Positions 1-8,427 of a stretch of 64,000 nt of DNA are shown here, one piece after another. The stretch lies in NCBI RefSeq assembly GCF_018918345.1, contig NZ_JAHLQI010000003.1, forward strand, positions 248,001 through 312,000. The letters are read 5' to 3'. A model generated the notes under the pieces. The model had not been told where the DNA came from. It worked only from the letters and a program-made list of their open reading frames with translations, and did no database searches. The stretch's first letter is position 1, and each line of letters opens with the position of its first letter. Source of the DNA: Butyricicoccus intestinisimiae. Lineage in GTDB: Bacteria; Bacillota; Clostridia; Oscillospirales; Butyricicoccaceae. Both the position numbers and the translations under genes were made by a program.

Positions 1-1
1 T

Positions 2-406
2 TGGTTCTTACAGAACTTCAGCTTACAGCTCAACATGGTTTCTGATTCGCAAAACAGCATGTTGGCGCTCGTTGCCGGAAGCATCGCACCGATCTTCCGC
101 CCGCTCGGCTTTGGTGACTGGCGCATTTCCACCGCGCTCATCACCGGCTTCATGGCGAAAGAAAGCGTTGTTTCGACTCTGACCATTCTGTTCGGCAGCA
201 GTGCGGATCTATTAACTCTGCTGACACCGGCAGCCGCCGCTTCTCTGCTTGTCTTTTGCCTGCTGTATACCCCGTGTGTGGCGGCAATTGCTTCGATTAA
301 GCGCGAGCTGGGCATTCGCTGGGCATTTCAGACCGTTGTATTCCAGTGCGTCATTGCATGGATCTGCGCATTTATCGTCCACGCAATTGCTGTGCTGTTC
401 CTGTGA
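2..406 (+). CDS. feoB: Ferrous iron transport protein B, C-terminal fragment (cut by window edge)
   Basis: C-terminal end of FeoB, the inner-membrane ferrous iron permease whose N-terminal G domain lies outside the window. The reading frame is open from base 2, so the ATG at 35 is internal and not a start. The segment contains the family-typical APLGFGDWR-like stretch (here IFRPLGFGDWR), the GFMAKESVVSTL motif and the LLYTPCVAAIA membrane segment with its conserved Cys, followed by a final hydrophobic helix ending at the stop. These are the Gate-domain and terminal transmembrane helices of FeoB. The gene ends about 40 bases before the rpe promoter, with no clear terminator hairpin. Identification is firm; the length of the full protein cannot be judged. 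Confidence 0.93.
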   Translation, partial: WFLQNFSLQLNMVSDSQNSMLALVAGSIAPIFRPLGFGDWRISTALITGFMAKESVVSTLTILFGSSADLLTLLTPAAAASLLVFCLLYTPCVAAIASIKRELGIRWAFQTVVFQCVIAWICAFIVHAIAVLFL

Positions 407-412
407 AAACAT

Positions 413-441
413 TTGGATATTTTCCATATTTGATGTATAAT
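413..441 (+). promoter_or_regulatory. Sigma-A promoter for the rpe transcript
   Basis: TTGGAT at 413-418 and a perfect TATAAT at 436-441 are separated by 17 bases. Transcription would start near 448, leaving a leader of about 180 nt before rpe. Confidence 0.75.
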
Positions 442-447
442 GGAGAT

Positions 448-626
448 ACCATCTGGCGCAGGTCAGGAACCGCCTGAACAAACAGGCGGTTCCCGTATGC
501 GAAAGGCGTTAGCCGGCCGGCAGAGGGCGCTGTCCCGCGGGCTGCACAGCGCGCGTTTCCGCCTGTTCCAGCATATGAAAAGCGGAGCGTCTGTGTTCGC
601 TCCATACAGGAAAGGAAAGAGCAATT
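448..626 (+). promoter_or_regulatory. Structured 5' leader of rpe (unidentified RNA element)
   Basis: This GC-rich leader of about 180 nt contains three perfect stems: an 11-bp stem 466-476/483-493 with a 6-nt loop, a 7-bp stem 527-533/546-552, and a 6-bp stem 584-589/598-603. CCGCCTGTT at 559-567 is complementary to AACAGGCGG at 481-489, so it could compete with the first stem. That would give two alternative folds upstream of the rpe ribosome binding site (GGAAAGG near 609-615). I do not recognise a known riboswitch class. It could also be an independent small RNA that shares the promoter. The small ORF readable through it is not convincing. Confidence 0.4.
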
Positions 627-1304
627 ATGATTAAATTATCTCCGTCGATTCTGTCCGCTGACTTTGCCAACCTGCAGCGCGACATTGCCATCGCAGTCGA
701 TGCTGGCGCAGAGTACGTGCATGTAGACTGCATGGACGGTCACTTTGTACCGAATCTGACCATCGGTGCGCCGGTTGTCAAGGCACTGCGCAAGGCAACC
801 GATGCGACTCTGGATGTGCATCTGATGATTTCCAATCCGGATCAGTATCTGGATGACTTCATCAAGGCAGGTTCCGACATTATCACCGTACATTACGAAG
901 CAAACGGCGACACGCTGGCACAGGTTCGCAAGATCAAGGAAGCCGGCGTCCGTGCCTGTGTATCCATCAAGCCGGGTACTCCGGCAGATGTTCTACTCCC
1001 GCTGCTGCCGGAGCTGGATATGGTTCTCATCATGACCGTAGAGCCGGGCTTTGGCGGTCAGGGCTACATTGATGCCTGCACCGACAAAATCCGCACCATT
1101 CGCAAGGCAATTGACGAAAACGGCTACAAGTGCGAGCTGGAAATTGACGGCGGCGCCAAGCTGACCAACACGCCGGACATCGTTGCAGCCGGTGCCAATG
1201 TCATCGTTGCCGGTTCTGCTGTCTTTGGCGGCGACATCGAGGCAAATGTCAAGGGCTTCAAGAAGATTTTCGACGAGTACGAAAATAACTACTTTGCATT
1301 CTAA
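627..1304 (+). CDS. rpe: Ribulose-phosphate 3-epimerase
   Basis: Interconverts D-ribulose 5-phosphate and D-xylulose 5-phosphate in the cytosolic pentose phosphate pathway. The 225-residue product is full length for this TIM-barrel family. It starts with KLSPSILSADF and carries the metal/substrate motifs VDCMDGHFVPN and LDVHLMI, then MTVEPGFGGQG, and EIDGGAKLTN near the end with the phosphate-binding GANVIVAGSAVFGG segment. The ATG follows a purine-rich ribosome binding site (AGGAAAGGAAAGAG). The gene is monocistronic, with its own promoter, a long structured leader and a terminator immediately after the stop. In this window its product would also feed the transketolase encoded near 36 kb. 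Confidence 0.97.
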   Translation: MIKLSPSILSADFANLQRDIAIAVDAGAEYVHVDCMDGHFVPNLTIGAPVVKALRKATDATLDVHLMISNPDQYLDDFIKAGSDIITVHYEANGDTLAQVRKIKEAGVRACVSIKPGTPADVLLPLLPELDMVLIMTVEPGFGGQGYIDACTDKIRTIRKAIDENGYKCELEIDGGAKLTNTPDIVAAGANVIVAGSAVFGGDIEANVKGFKKIFDEYENNYFAF

Positions 1305-1320
1305 TGCGTAAGCAAAACGA

Positions 1321-1353
1321 AACGCCTGCTCATTTTCAGAGCAGGCGTTTTTT
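1321..1353 (+). terminator. Rho-independent terminator of rpe
   Basis: Stem GCCTGCTC/GAGCAGGC with a short loop, followed by TTTTTT. A diverged copy of this 3' end occurs at about 1942-1981. Confidence 0.85.
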
Positions 1354-1606
1354 ATGTGTTCGATTCTTCTGCCGGAATATAGCGAATAATATCACCCGGC
1401 GTGCATCCCATTACAAAACAAATGCGTGCCAACACATCTGCGTCAATCTTTTCTACATGCCCGCGATACCACTTATCAATCACCTCAAAGCGCGTATTCA
1501 CTGCACGAGCCAACGCATACCGCGTAATATGTTTTTTGTCCATTAGTGGTTTTAATTCAATCGTAATGTGACCATACTGTGCGATGGTATAGAGTAGATT
1601 TTCCAT
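1352..1606 (-). CDS. Small XRE-family helix-turn-helix regulator
   Basis: An 84-residue Cro/C1-type DNA-binding protein consisting essentially of one HTH domain. Residues about 20-70 include MDKKHITRYALARAV (helix 2), then NTRFEVIDKWYRG (recognition helix region) and the DVLARICFVMGCTPGDIIRYI segment typical of this group. The start ATG is preceded by GAGGTG at correct spacing and by a plausible promoter at 1624-1652. The stop lies against the rpe terminator, so the two genes converge. It stands alone, bracketed by two copies of an rpe-type terminator, and looks like an inserted single-gene cassette. Its target is unknown; self-regulation or control of the opposing promoter is possible. Confidence 0.8.
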   Translation of the reverse strand: MENLLYTIAQYGHITIELKPLMDKKHITRYALARAVNTRFEVIDKWYRGHVEKIDADVLARICFVMGCTPGDIIRYIPAEESNT

Positions 1607-1623
1607 ATTTACACCTCAAATGT

Positions 1624-1674
1624 ATCCTATGTAAAAAGTACTCTATTGACAAATCGCTTATTCAAAGGTACTAT
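1624..1674. promoter_or_regulatory. Overlapping divergent promoters sharing a -35 region
   Basis: Leftward: TTGTCA (1647-1652) and TAGGAT (1624-1629), spacer 17, in front of the XRE gene. Rightward: TTGACA (1646-1651) and TACTAT (1669-1674), spacer 17, reading into 1680-1940 where no convincing gene is present. The two -35 boxes are the same bases read on opposite strands. Confidence 0.6.
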
Positions 1675-1940
1675 TTATATAGTATCGTTGTTCATGGACA
1701 CGGACGACCATGCCGGATGGATTATATTCGTCTGTGATGCACTGAACTTCAAAAATCATAACCAAAAAGTTTTTCAACACATAGCGGAACTCGCCGACGA
1801 GATAACCATGCGACCATCTGTAAATACGGGAGAAAACAGCCCTGCCGATATTGATGGCGCTGTACAACTAACATTTTGGTTTGATTTCATTGCAGATGAT
1901 GACTAAGTCTGCCAGTTTTTCATCATTCTTATGGCACAAA
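1655..1940. other. Intergenic segment without a convincing gene
   Basis: Two overlapping opposed reading frames exist. The minus-strand frame, about 69 codons with a TTG start at 1867, has an aromatic-rich, protein-like composition. The plus-strand frame runs from about 1694 to 1906. Neither has a ribosome binding site. A decayed gene belonging to the inserted cassette is the likeliest explanation. Confidence 0.3.
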
Positions 1941-1944
1941 TAGC

Positions 1945-1979
1945 AAAACGCTTGCTCTTGTTCAGAGCAGGCGTTTTTT
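1945..1979 (+). terminator. Second rpe-type terminator hairpin
   Basis: A CTTGCTC/GAGCAGG-type stem and TTTTTT tract, preceded by AGCAAAACG just as in the rpe terminator. The shared flanks indicate a duplicated and diverged 3' end. Confidence 0.7.
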
Positions 1980-1996
1980 CATGTCGGCTCTCCCAA

Positions 1997-2630
1997 AAGC
2001 CTTCCTCCCTGAGGAAGGTGGCGCGGCGCAAGCCGTGACGAAAGGAGCAACACACAAACAAGTCTGTATTAAAGTCTTCCTGATTCGTCAGGCTCTCAGC
2101 TTGCACCGGCTTCTCGGCTCTCCCTTTGGGAGAGCTGGCATTTGCGAAGCAAATGACTGAGAGGGCAGCACATTGACAAATTCGTATCAGGGCGAATTTG
2201 AAAAGCCATGTTAGCTGATTTCAGCCCTCTCTGTCGCTGCGCGACATCTCTCCCGGAGGGAGAGACAAGTTTGGTTTGCGCGGAAAGCCAAAGCCTTCCT
2301 CCCTGAGGAAGGTGGCGCGGCGCAAGCCGTGACGAAAGGAGCAACACACAAACAAGTCTGTATCAAAGTCTCCCTGATTCGTCAGGCTCTCAGCTCGCAC
2401 CGGCTTCTCGGCTCTCCCTTTGGGAGAGCTGGCATTTGCGAAGCAAATGACTGAGAGGGCAGCACGCTGGCAGGTTCGTATCAGGGCGAATCTCATGCGT
2501 ATCTTGTCAATTTGTAAAACTCCCTCAGTCTTGCCGCAGGCGGCAATCCAGCTCCCTCACAAGGGAGCCAGCCCTCTCTGTCGCTGCGCGACATCTCTCC
2601 CAAAGGGAGAGACAGGTTGGTTTGCGCGTA
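1997..2630 (+). repeat. Palindromic repeat block 1 (one full and one rearranged 294-bp unit)
   Basis: The unit starting CCTTCCTC..GAGGAAGG at 1997 recurs at 2291, a spacing of 294 bases. Modules in order: a CTTCCTC hairpin, GGCTCTCCC/GGGAGAGC with GCATTTGC/GCAAATG, a linker of about 60 bp, and TGTCGC/GCGACA followed by TCTCCC/GGGAGA. The second unit carries an extra CTCCCTCAGTC module near 2520-2570. Open frames inside it are by-products of the palindromes. The same family occurs near 23.5, 25.9, 45.6 and 57.3 kb. Confidence 0.9.
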
Positions 2631-2640
2631 CAATTTTTCT

Positions 2641-2690
2641 CAAACTAAAATCTCCCGCAGGAAAATCCTGCGGGAGATTGTCTTTTATAC
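2641..2690 (-). terminator. Terminator of purL
   Basis: A perfect 13-bp stem (ATCTCCCGCAGGA and its complement) with a 3-base loop, followed on the minus strand by a T-rich tract. It can work in both directions and so shields purL from the repeat block. Confidence 0.8.
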
Positions 2691-2699
2691 AAGTCTGTT

Positions 2700-5600
2700 T
2701 TACTTGAAGTACTTGACGCCGTTTTCAAAGATCGGCTGGTACTTTTCGCCGAAGATGTTCTGACCAACGTACTTGGTATAACGTTCGGTATGACCCATCT
2801 TACCAAGAACACGACCATCCGGAGAGGTAATGCCCTCGATAGCGCACATAGAACCGTTCGGGTTGAACGCAATGTCCATAGACGGCTCACCGTTGAAGTC
2901 CACATACTGGAACGCTACCTGACCATTGGCAACCAGACGGTCAATTTCGGCCTGCGGTGCAACGAAGCGACCCTCGCCGTGAGAAATTGCGATGGAATGT
3001 ACATCGCCAACCTCGCAGGAGGACAGCCACGGAGACTTAACAGATGCCACGCGCGTCTGTACATAGCGCGACTGATGGCGGCCAATCAGGTTGTAGGTCA
3101 GTGTCGGGCAGGTGTCATCCAGATCACGAATCTCGCCATACGGCACCAGACCCAGCTTAATCAGTGCCTGGAAGCCGTTGCAGATACCCAGCATCAAACC
3201 ATCACGGTTGTTGAGCAGGTCATGTACAGCGTCCTTGATTGCCGGGGCACGCAGGAACGAAGCGATGAACTTACCGGAACCGTCCGGCTCGTCGCCGCCG
3301 GAGAAGCCGCCCGGCAGAATCATCATCTGCGAGCCGCGAATTGCCTGCTCCAGCTCTTCTGCGGAACGCATCAGGGCATCATGAGACAGGTTGCGAACAA
3401 CGACAATCTTTGCTTCGCCGCCTGCAGTCTCTACTGCCTTTGCGGTATCGTACTCACAGTTGGTGCCCGGGAATACCGGAATAACAGCTGCCGGACGAGC
3501 GGTCTTCACTGCCGGAGCCTTTGTGTTGCGCTCGGTGTATACCGGCTTAACCAGCTTATCATCAGAAGCTGCTGCGCGGGTCGGGAATACGCTCTCCAGC
3601 GTGCCCTCCAGCGACTGCTTCAGCTCAGACAGCGGGATAATCTCGCCGAATGCGTCAATTTCCGGCTTATCCGTCGTCATACCGATGAGCCACAGCGGCA
3701 TGTTCTCCAGCTCTTCGGTAGCTTCAATCAGAATGCCGCCGTAGTTCTTGAGGAACAGACCGTCCGGTGTAAAGGTCGGTGCAAAGGTAAAGCCAATGTC
3801 ATTGCCGACAGACATCTTTACGATGCCCTCTGCAATACCGCCTGCGGACAGTGCCCAAGATGCTGCCACCTTGCCGCGTGCGATGAGTGCCTGTACGGTC
3901 TCCCATGTATTGCGGATCGCTGCATAATCCGGAGAACCGTCCATAAAGTAGGTTGCATCCAGGAAGTATACCGGATGTCCAGCCTTCTTGAATTCCGGAG
4001 ATACCAGATTGTCAGCCTCTTCCGGTGCAATCGCAAAGGATACCAGCGTTGGCGGAACGTGCATGTCATCATAGGTGCCGGACATGGAGTCCTTGCCGCC
4101 AATTGCTGCACGACCAAGCATAATCTGTGCGTCATATGCGCCGAGCAGAGCAGCCAGCGGTGTGCCGAACTTCTCCGGATCACGGTTCAGATGCTCAAAA
4201 TACTCCTGGAAGGTCAGGTATGCGGTGTTGTAATCACAGCCAGCTGCTACCAGACGAGCCATAGATTCAATCACAGAGCTGGAAGCGCCAAGATACGGGT
4301 TCTGCTCCATATAGTACGGGTCAAAGCCGAAGCCCATGACAGATGCGGTGGAGCACTGTCCAGCGGTCGGCAGGGTTGCTGCCATAACCTGTGTCGGGGT
4401 CAGCTGGTTCTTGCCGCCATACGGCATAAATACTGAGCTTGCGCCGATGGAACCGTCAAAACGCTCGGTCAGGCCGCGCTCCAAGCAGATGTTCAGCTTG
4501 GAAGACAGGTTCAAAATCTTTTCCTTCAGGTTTGCGCCCTCGGTCGGAACCTCGATAGACGGGGTCGGCAGCGGGGATACATGTGCCTTGGTGTGCTTGG
4601 ATGCACCGTTGGTGTTGAGGAAGTCACGGGATACATCGACGATGGTGTTGCCGTTCCAAGTCATGCGCAGACGATTGGTATCGGTAACGGTAGCCACAAC
4701 GGTTGCCTCGATGTTCTCCTCGTTTGCCATCTGGATGAACTTGTCTACGTTCTCCTTGGCTACGACAACTGCCATACGCTCCTGCGACTCGGAGATTGCC
4801 AGTTCGGTGCCGTCCAGACCGTCATACTTCTTCGGTACGGCGTTCAGATTGATGTCCAGACCGTCTGCCAGCTCGCCGATGGCAACAGACACACCGCCTG
4901 CACCAAAGTCATTGCAGCGGCGGATCATGCGGGTTGCTTCCGGATTGCGGAACAGACGCTGAATCTTACGCTCTTCCGGCGGATTACCCTTCTGTACCTC
5001 TGCGCCGCAGGTCTCCAGAGACTCCGTGGTGTGGCTCTTAGAGGAACCGGTTGCACCGCCACAGCCGTCACGGCCGGTTCGGCCGCCGAGCAGGATGACA
5101 ATATCGCCCGGGTCCGGTACTTCACGAATGACGTTTTCAATCGGAGCTGCGCCGACAACTGCGCCGATTTCCATGCGCTTTGCGACATAGCCCGGATGGT
5201 AAATCTCATGAACCAAGCCGGTAGCCAGACCAATCTGGTTGCCGTAAGAAGAATAACCAGCAGCTGCTGTGGTGCACAGCTTGCGCTGCGGCAGCTTGTG
5301 TTCCAGCGTCTCATTCAGCGGAACAGTCGGATCGCCTGCGCCGGTGACACGCATGGCCTGATAGACATAGCTTCTGCCGGACAGCGGGTCACGAATCGCG
5401 CCGCCAAGGCAGGTAGCTGCGCCGCCAAACGGTTCGATTTCCGTCGGATGGTTATGGGTTTCGTTTTTAAACATGAGCAGCCACGGCTCTTTCTTGCCGT
5501 CTACGGTTGCGTTGATGCGGATGGAGCAAGCGTTGATTTCCTCGCTCTCGTCCAGATTCGGCAGGCAGCCGCGCTTCTTGAGCACCTTGCCTGCGATGGT

Positions 5601-6431
5601 GCCGATGTCCATCAGGGTTACCGGACGCTTGGCAGCCTTTTCCTCGCCGTATACTTCGACACGGCCTGCCAGATAGCGGTTGTACGCGTCAAGTACCATC
5701 TGATCGTCAATTGTGCTTTCGTCAATCTCGGTCAGGAAGGTGGTGTGACGACAGTGATCCGACCAATAGGTGTCGATCATGCGCACTTCTGTGATGGTCG
5801 GGTCGCGCTTTTCTTCCCCTGCGAAATAGCTCTGCAGGAACTGCAGGTCATCCAGCTCCATTGCCAGACCCAGACTGGTGCGCATCTGCTCCAGTGCGGC
5901 AGCGTCCATGGAAATGAAGCCCTCTACGGTGTCAACTTCTGTCGGGATTGCATAGTTTGCTTCCAACGTCTCCGGCTTTGCTGCGGAGGCCTCGCGGGAG
6001 TCAACCGGATTGATGAGATAGCCGCGGATCTTGTCCAGCTCTTCATCGGTCAGCTTGCCGCCCAGCACATAGATATGGGCTGCTGCTACCTTCGGACGCT
6101 CGCCCTGTGTCATCAGCTGGATACACTGCGCACAGGAATCCGAGCGCTGATCGTACTGACCCGGCAGCGGTTCAACCGCGAGAATGCGGCAATCGCCTTC
6201 CGGCATCGGATACTGCTCATCGTAGCAATCATCTACCATCGGCTCAGAGAACACGATGTTTTTCGCCTTTGCATAGGTTTCTGCATCAATGCCTTCCACA
6301 TCGTAGCGGCACAGCTCACGCACGTAAGTGAGTGCTGGAATCTCCAGCAATTCACGCATGCTGCTGCACAGCGACTGGGATGCACTGTCGAAACCCTTGC
6401 GCTTTTCCGTATAGCATCTTAATACTGCCAT
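2700..6431 (-). CDS. purL: Phosphoribosylformylglycinamidine synthase, single-chain (PurL with fused glutaminase)
   Basis: Catalyses the ATP- and glutamine-dependent conversion of FGAR to FGAM, the fourth step of de novo purine synthesis. The 1,243-residue chain is the long form: N-terminal PurS-like region, two AIR-synthase-type domains (FKNETHNHPTEIEPFGGAATCLGG marks the first active site) and a C-terminal class I glutamine amidotransferase from about residue 985. That domain shows VFPGTNCEYDT, ILPGGFSGGDE and the nucleophile-elbow GICNGFQ. Many Firmicutes use separate purS, purQ and purL genes; the fused type is common among Clostridia of the gut. The ATG follows GAGGTG. No other pur gene is adjacent, and a terminator follows, so it is monocistronic here. 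Confidence 0.97.
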   Translation of the reverse strand: MAVLRCYTEKRKGFDSASQSLCSSMRELLEIPALTYVRELCRYDVEGIDAETYAKAKNIVFSEPMVDDCYDEQYPMPEGDCRILAVEPLPGQYDQRSDSCAQCIQLMTQGERPKVAAAHIYVLGGKLTDEELDKIRGYLINPVDSREASAAKPETLEANYAIPTEVDTVEGFISMDAAALEQMRTSLGLAMELDDLQFLQSYFAGEEKRDPTITEVRMIDTYWSDHCRHTTFLTEIDESTIDDQMVLDAYNRYLAGRVEVYGEEKAAKRPVTLMDIGTIAGKVLKKRGCLPNLDESEEINACSIRINATVDGKKEPWLLMFKNETHNHPTEIEPFGGAATCLGGAIRDPLSGRSYVYQAMRVTGAGDPTVPLNETLEHKLPQRKLCTTAAAGYSSYGNQIGLATGLVHEIYHPGYVAKRMEIGAVVGAAPIENVIREVPDPGDIVILLGGRTGRDGCGGATGSSKSHTTESLETCGAEVQKGNPPEERKIQRLFRNPEATRMIRRCNDFGAGGVSVAIGELADGLDINLNAVPKKYDGLDGTELAISESQERMAVVVAKENVDKFIQMANEENIEATVVATVTDTNRLRMTWNGNTIVDVSRDFLNTNGASKHTKAHVSPLPTPSIEVPTEGANLKEKILNLSSKLNICLERGLTERFDGSIGASSVFMPYGGKNQLTPTQVMAATLPTAGQCSTASVMGFGFDPYYMEQNPYLGASSSVIESMARLVAAGCDYNTAYLTFQEYFEHLNRDPEKFGTPLAALLGAYDAQIMLGRAAIGGKDSMSGTYDDMHVPPTLVSFAIAPEEADNLVSPEFKKAGHPVYFLDATYFMDGSPDYAAIRNTWETVQALIARGKVAASWALSAGGIAEGIVKMSVGNDIGFTFAPTFTPDGLFLKNYGGILIEATEELENMPLWLIGMTTDKPEIDAFGEIIPLSELKQSLEGTLESVFPTRAAASDDKLVKPVYTERNTKAPAVKTARPAAVIPVFPGTNCEYDTAKAVETAGGEAKIVVVRNLSHDALMRSAEELEQAIRGSQMMILPGGFSGGDEPDGSGKFIASFLRAPAIKDAVHDLLNNRDGLMLGICNGFQALIKLGLVPYGEIRDLDDTCPTLTYNLIGRHQSRYVQTRVASVKSPWLSSCEVGDVHSIAISHGEGRFVAPQAEIDRLVANGQVAFQYVDFNGEPSMDIAFNPNGSMCAIEGITSPDGRVLGKMGHTERYTKYVGQNIFGEKYQPIFENGVKYFK

Positions 6432-6468
6432 GTTGCACCTCGAATTACCATAGTATCGTCAAACATCG

Positions 6469-6488
6469 TTTGCAAAAAGTTTTGCAAA
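6469..6488. promoter_or_regulatory. 9-2-9 palindrome upstream of purL (candidate operator)
   Basis: TTTGCAAAA-AG-TTTTGCAAA is a perfect inverted repeat 38 bases before the purL start and next to a TACTAT -10 candidate (6450-6455, minus strand). It does not resemble the Bacillus PurBox or a PRPP/guanidine riboswitch. Its position fits a repressor site. Confidence 0.45.
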
Positions 6489-6631
6489 TCTTACAATAGA
6501 TATTTTAATCATACCGTTTTTTCTACCTATTTTCAATGCTCTTACGTGAAAACGACAGGATTTTGTTAGATTCAACCAAAATTCCACACAGATATATGCA
6601 CTTTCCTGCACACTGTCCTCCCGCCCGAACG

Positions 6632-6674
6632 CAAAAAAGCTCCATTCGGCTTTGATTTGCCGAATGGAGCAAAA
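6632..6674 (-). terminator. Terminator of the HtrA gene
   Basis: 12-bp stem GCTCCATTCGGC/GCCGAATGGAGC followed on the minus strand by TTTTTTG. Confidence 0.85.
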
Positions 6675-6684
6675 AGATGCAATT

Positions 6685-8190
6685 TTACGGGATGGTATAG
6701 CCGTATCCGTAGCTGCCGTATGGGTTGGTGCTGCCTCCGTTCTGGCTGCCGCTCCGACCGCTGCTGTTGTCTTCCGAAGAAGATCTATCGCTGCCGGAGG
6801 ACGACGTTGTGCCGCTCAGCGTAGACTGGTCAATCAGCTTGATGGAAACTTCCTTGGTGCTGCCGTCTCGATAGATGGTTAGCTTCATCGTGTCACCGAC
6901 TTTCAGCTCGTTCTTGACCTCGTTGATGTCGGTCATGCTGGTAATGTCCTTGCCGTTGACACCGGTGATAATATCGCCTGCCTGAATACCCTGTTGGTAT
7001 GCATCGGATGCCGGATCTACGCTGGATACATAGACGCCCTGCGGCAGGTTAAAATAGCTTGCACGGGTCGAGTCAATGTCATAGCCGCTGATGCCGATTG
7101 CCGGACGGCCGGTCACATGCCCGCTTGCAATCAGTTCATCCACTACTTCCTTCACCGTCGTCATCGGGATGGCAAAGCCCATGCCTTCAATCGACGCGCT
7201 GTCAGAGGACGAAGCACTCAGCTTGGAGTTCGTAATGCCGATAACCTGACCGGCAGAGTTGATGAGTGCGCCGCCGGAGTTGCCCGGGTTAATCGCGGTA
7301 TCCGTCTGAATCAGCGTCATGACGCGGTCATTGATCGTCACATTTCGATTGATGGCGGAAATAAAGCCGCCGGTGAAGCTGTTCTGATATTCCAGACCGC
7401 CGGGAGAGCCGATGGCAAACGCGCGGTCTCCCACCTTCAGGTTATCGGAATCGCCAAATTCCGCTGCGGTCAGGCCAGTTGCGTCAATCTTGAGCACTGC
7501 CAAATCCGTCTGCTCATCGGTGCCGACCAGCTTCGCGGTATAGCTTTTTCCATCGCTCAAAACCACCTTGTACATATCGCCGCCCTCGACGACATGGTTA
7601 TTGGTGATGATATAGCCGTCCTCACTCATGATGACGCCGGAACCGGAGGACTCCGTACCCTGCTGCACAGAATCCACGACAATCGCAACGATGGACGGGG
7701 AAACCTTCTGATACACTTCGGAATAGCTTGCCATATCCTCGCTCGTGCTGCTCAGCTGTACCTTTGTCGTATTGGCGGACGTGCCGCTTCCGGTGTCCGC
7801 CGAGCTATCAGAGGAGCTGTTCAGTGTCGGCAGCGAGATGTGTCCGTTGGCTGCCCAGCCGCCGCCAAATGCCAGCGCACCGACAATAACGACAGCCGCC
7901 ACCGGCTTCCACGGAAACTTCTTTTTCGGTCCCTTTGGACCCTTCGGGCCGCTCGGCTTCTTGCCGCCGCTCCACTGTTCATACGCATTGCTGTGCGGGG
8001 GAGGCGTACTGCCGCCGTTTCCTGCATCGGAAAAGCCGCTGCTGTCAGCCGTGTCATTTGTATGTGTATAGGATGCACCGGTATTCTGATAGCCTGCGCC
8101 CGGCTGCTCGTCTGCGCCGCGCACCGGTGTCTGGAACGGTGTCGTCTGTTCCGATGCGTCCTGCTCGGTATTCTTGCGGAACTCGTCCAT
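6685..8190 (-). CDS. Membrane-anchored HtrA/DegP-type serine protease with PDZ domain
   Basis: Envelope quality-control protease. A hydrophilic proline/glycine-rich cytoplasmic N-terminus (1-92) precedes one transmembrane helix (about 95-112), an extracytoplasmic S1C protease domain and a C-terminal PDZ domain. The catalytic triad is visible: His in ITNNHVVEGG, Asp in EQTDLAVLKI, Ser in NPGNSGGALI. The PDZ region contains GVYVSSVDPASDAYQQGIQAGDIITGVNG, and the protein ends in a Ser/Gly/Asn-rich tail. The topology is that of Gram-positive HtrA. It has its own promoter (8255-8283), a strong GGAGG site and a terminator. It lies downstream of a two-component system on the same strand, which could regulate it, although a terminator separates them. 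Confidence 0.94.
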   Translation of the reverse strand: MDEFRKNTEQDASEQTTPFQTPVRGADEQPGAGYQNTGASYTHTNDTADSSGFSDAGNGGSTPPPHSNAYEQWSGGKKPSGPKGPKGPKKKFPWKPVAAVVIVGALAFGGGWAANGHISLPTLNSSSDSSADTGSGTSANTTKVQLSSTSEDMASYSEVYQKVSPSIVAIVVDSVQQGTESSGSGVIMSEDGYIITNNHVVEGGDMYKVVLSDGKSYTAKLVGTDEQTDLAVLKIDATGLTAAEFGDSDNLKVGDRAFAIGSPGGLEYQNSFTGGFISAINRNVTINDRVMTLIQTDTAINPGNSGGALINSAGQVIGITNSKLSASSSDSASIEGMGFAIPMTTVKEVVDELIASGHVTGRPAIGISGYDIDSTRASYFNLPQGVYVSSVDPASDAYQQGIQAGDIITGVNGKDITSMTDINEVKNELKVGDTMKLTIYRDGSTKEVSIKLIDQSTLSGTTSSSGSDRSSSEDNSSGRSGSQNGGSTNPYGSYGYGYTIP

Positions 8191-8254
8191 ATGTGTATCC
8201 TCCTTTACGTGTCAGGATGTACTCGTTCATTTCTTTTATGTGCTTCATTGTACG

Positions 8255-8283
8255 CCTATAATATGATGATTCCTTGTTTGCAA
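8255..8283 (-). promoter_or_regulatory. Promoter of the HtrA gene
   Basis: On the minus strand, TTGCAA (8278-8283), a 17-base spacer and TATAGG (8255-8260), about 65 bases upstream of the start codon. Confidence 0.55.
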
Positions 8284-8384
8284 TGTTAATTTTCTGTGAA
8301 TCTGCACATTTACGCCGATTTTGCAGGAATACTCCCGTTTTCACCGGTCTTTTTGTGTTTTTTGTGTGACTTCTGCGCAGCATA

Positions 8385-8423
8385 CAAAAAAGCACGATCT
8401 CAGGTTCTCCTGAAATCGTGCTT
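8385..8423 (-). terminator. Terminator of the two-component operon
   Basis: AGCACGAT..CAGG stem with its complement around TTCT, one internal mismatch, followed on the minus strand by TTTTTTG. Confidence 0.85.
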
Positions 8424-8427
8424 TTGC

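Noticed and set aside
440-634. Small ORF and possible SRP RNA before rpe
   Set aside because: The ORF has no ribosome site and overlaps the leader stems. GGTCAGG recalls the SRP RNA helix 8, but the GGAA-loop and matching strand are absent.
2790-6422. Two long plus-strand ORFs (548 and 613 codons) opposite purL
   Set aside because: They are antisense to an unmistakable PurL, lack family similarity and ribosome sites, and arise from codon bias of the real gene.
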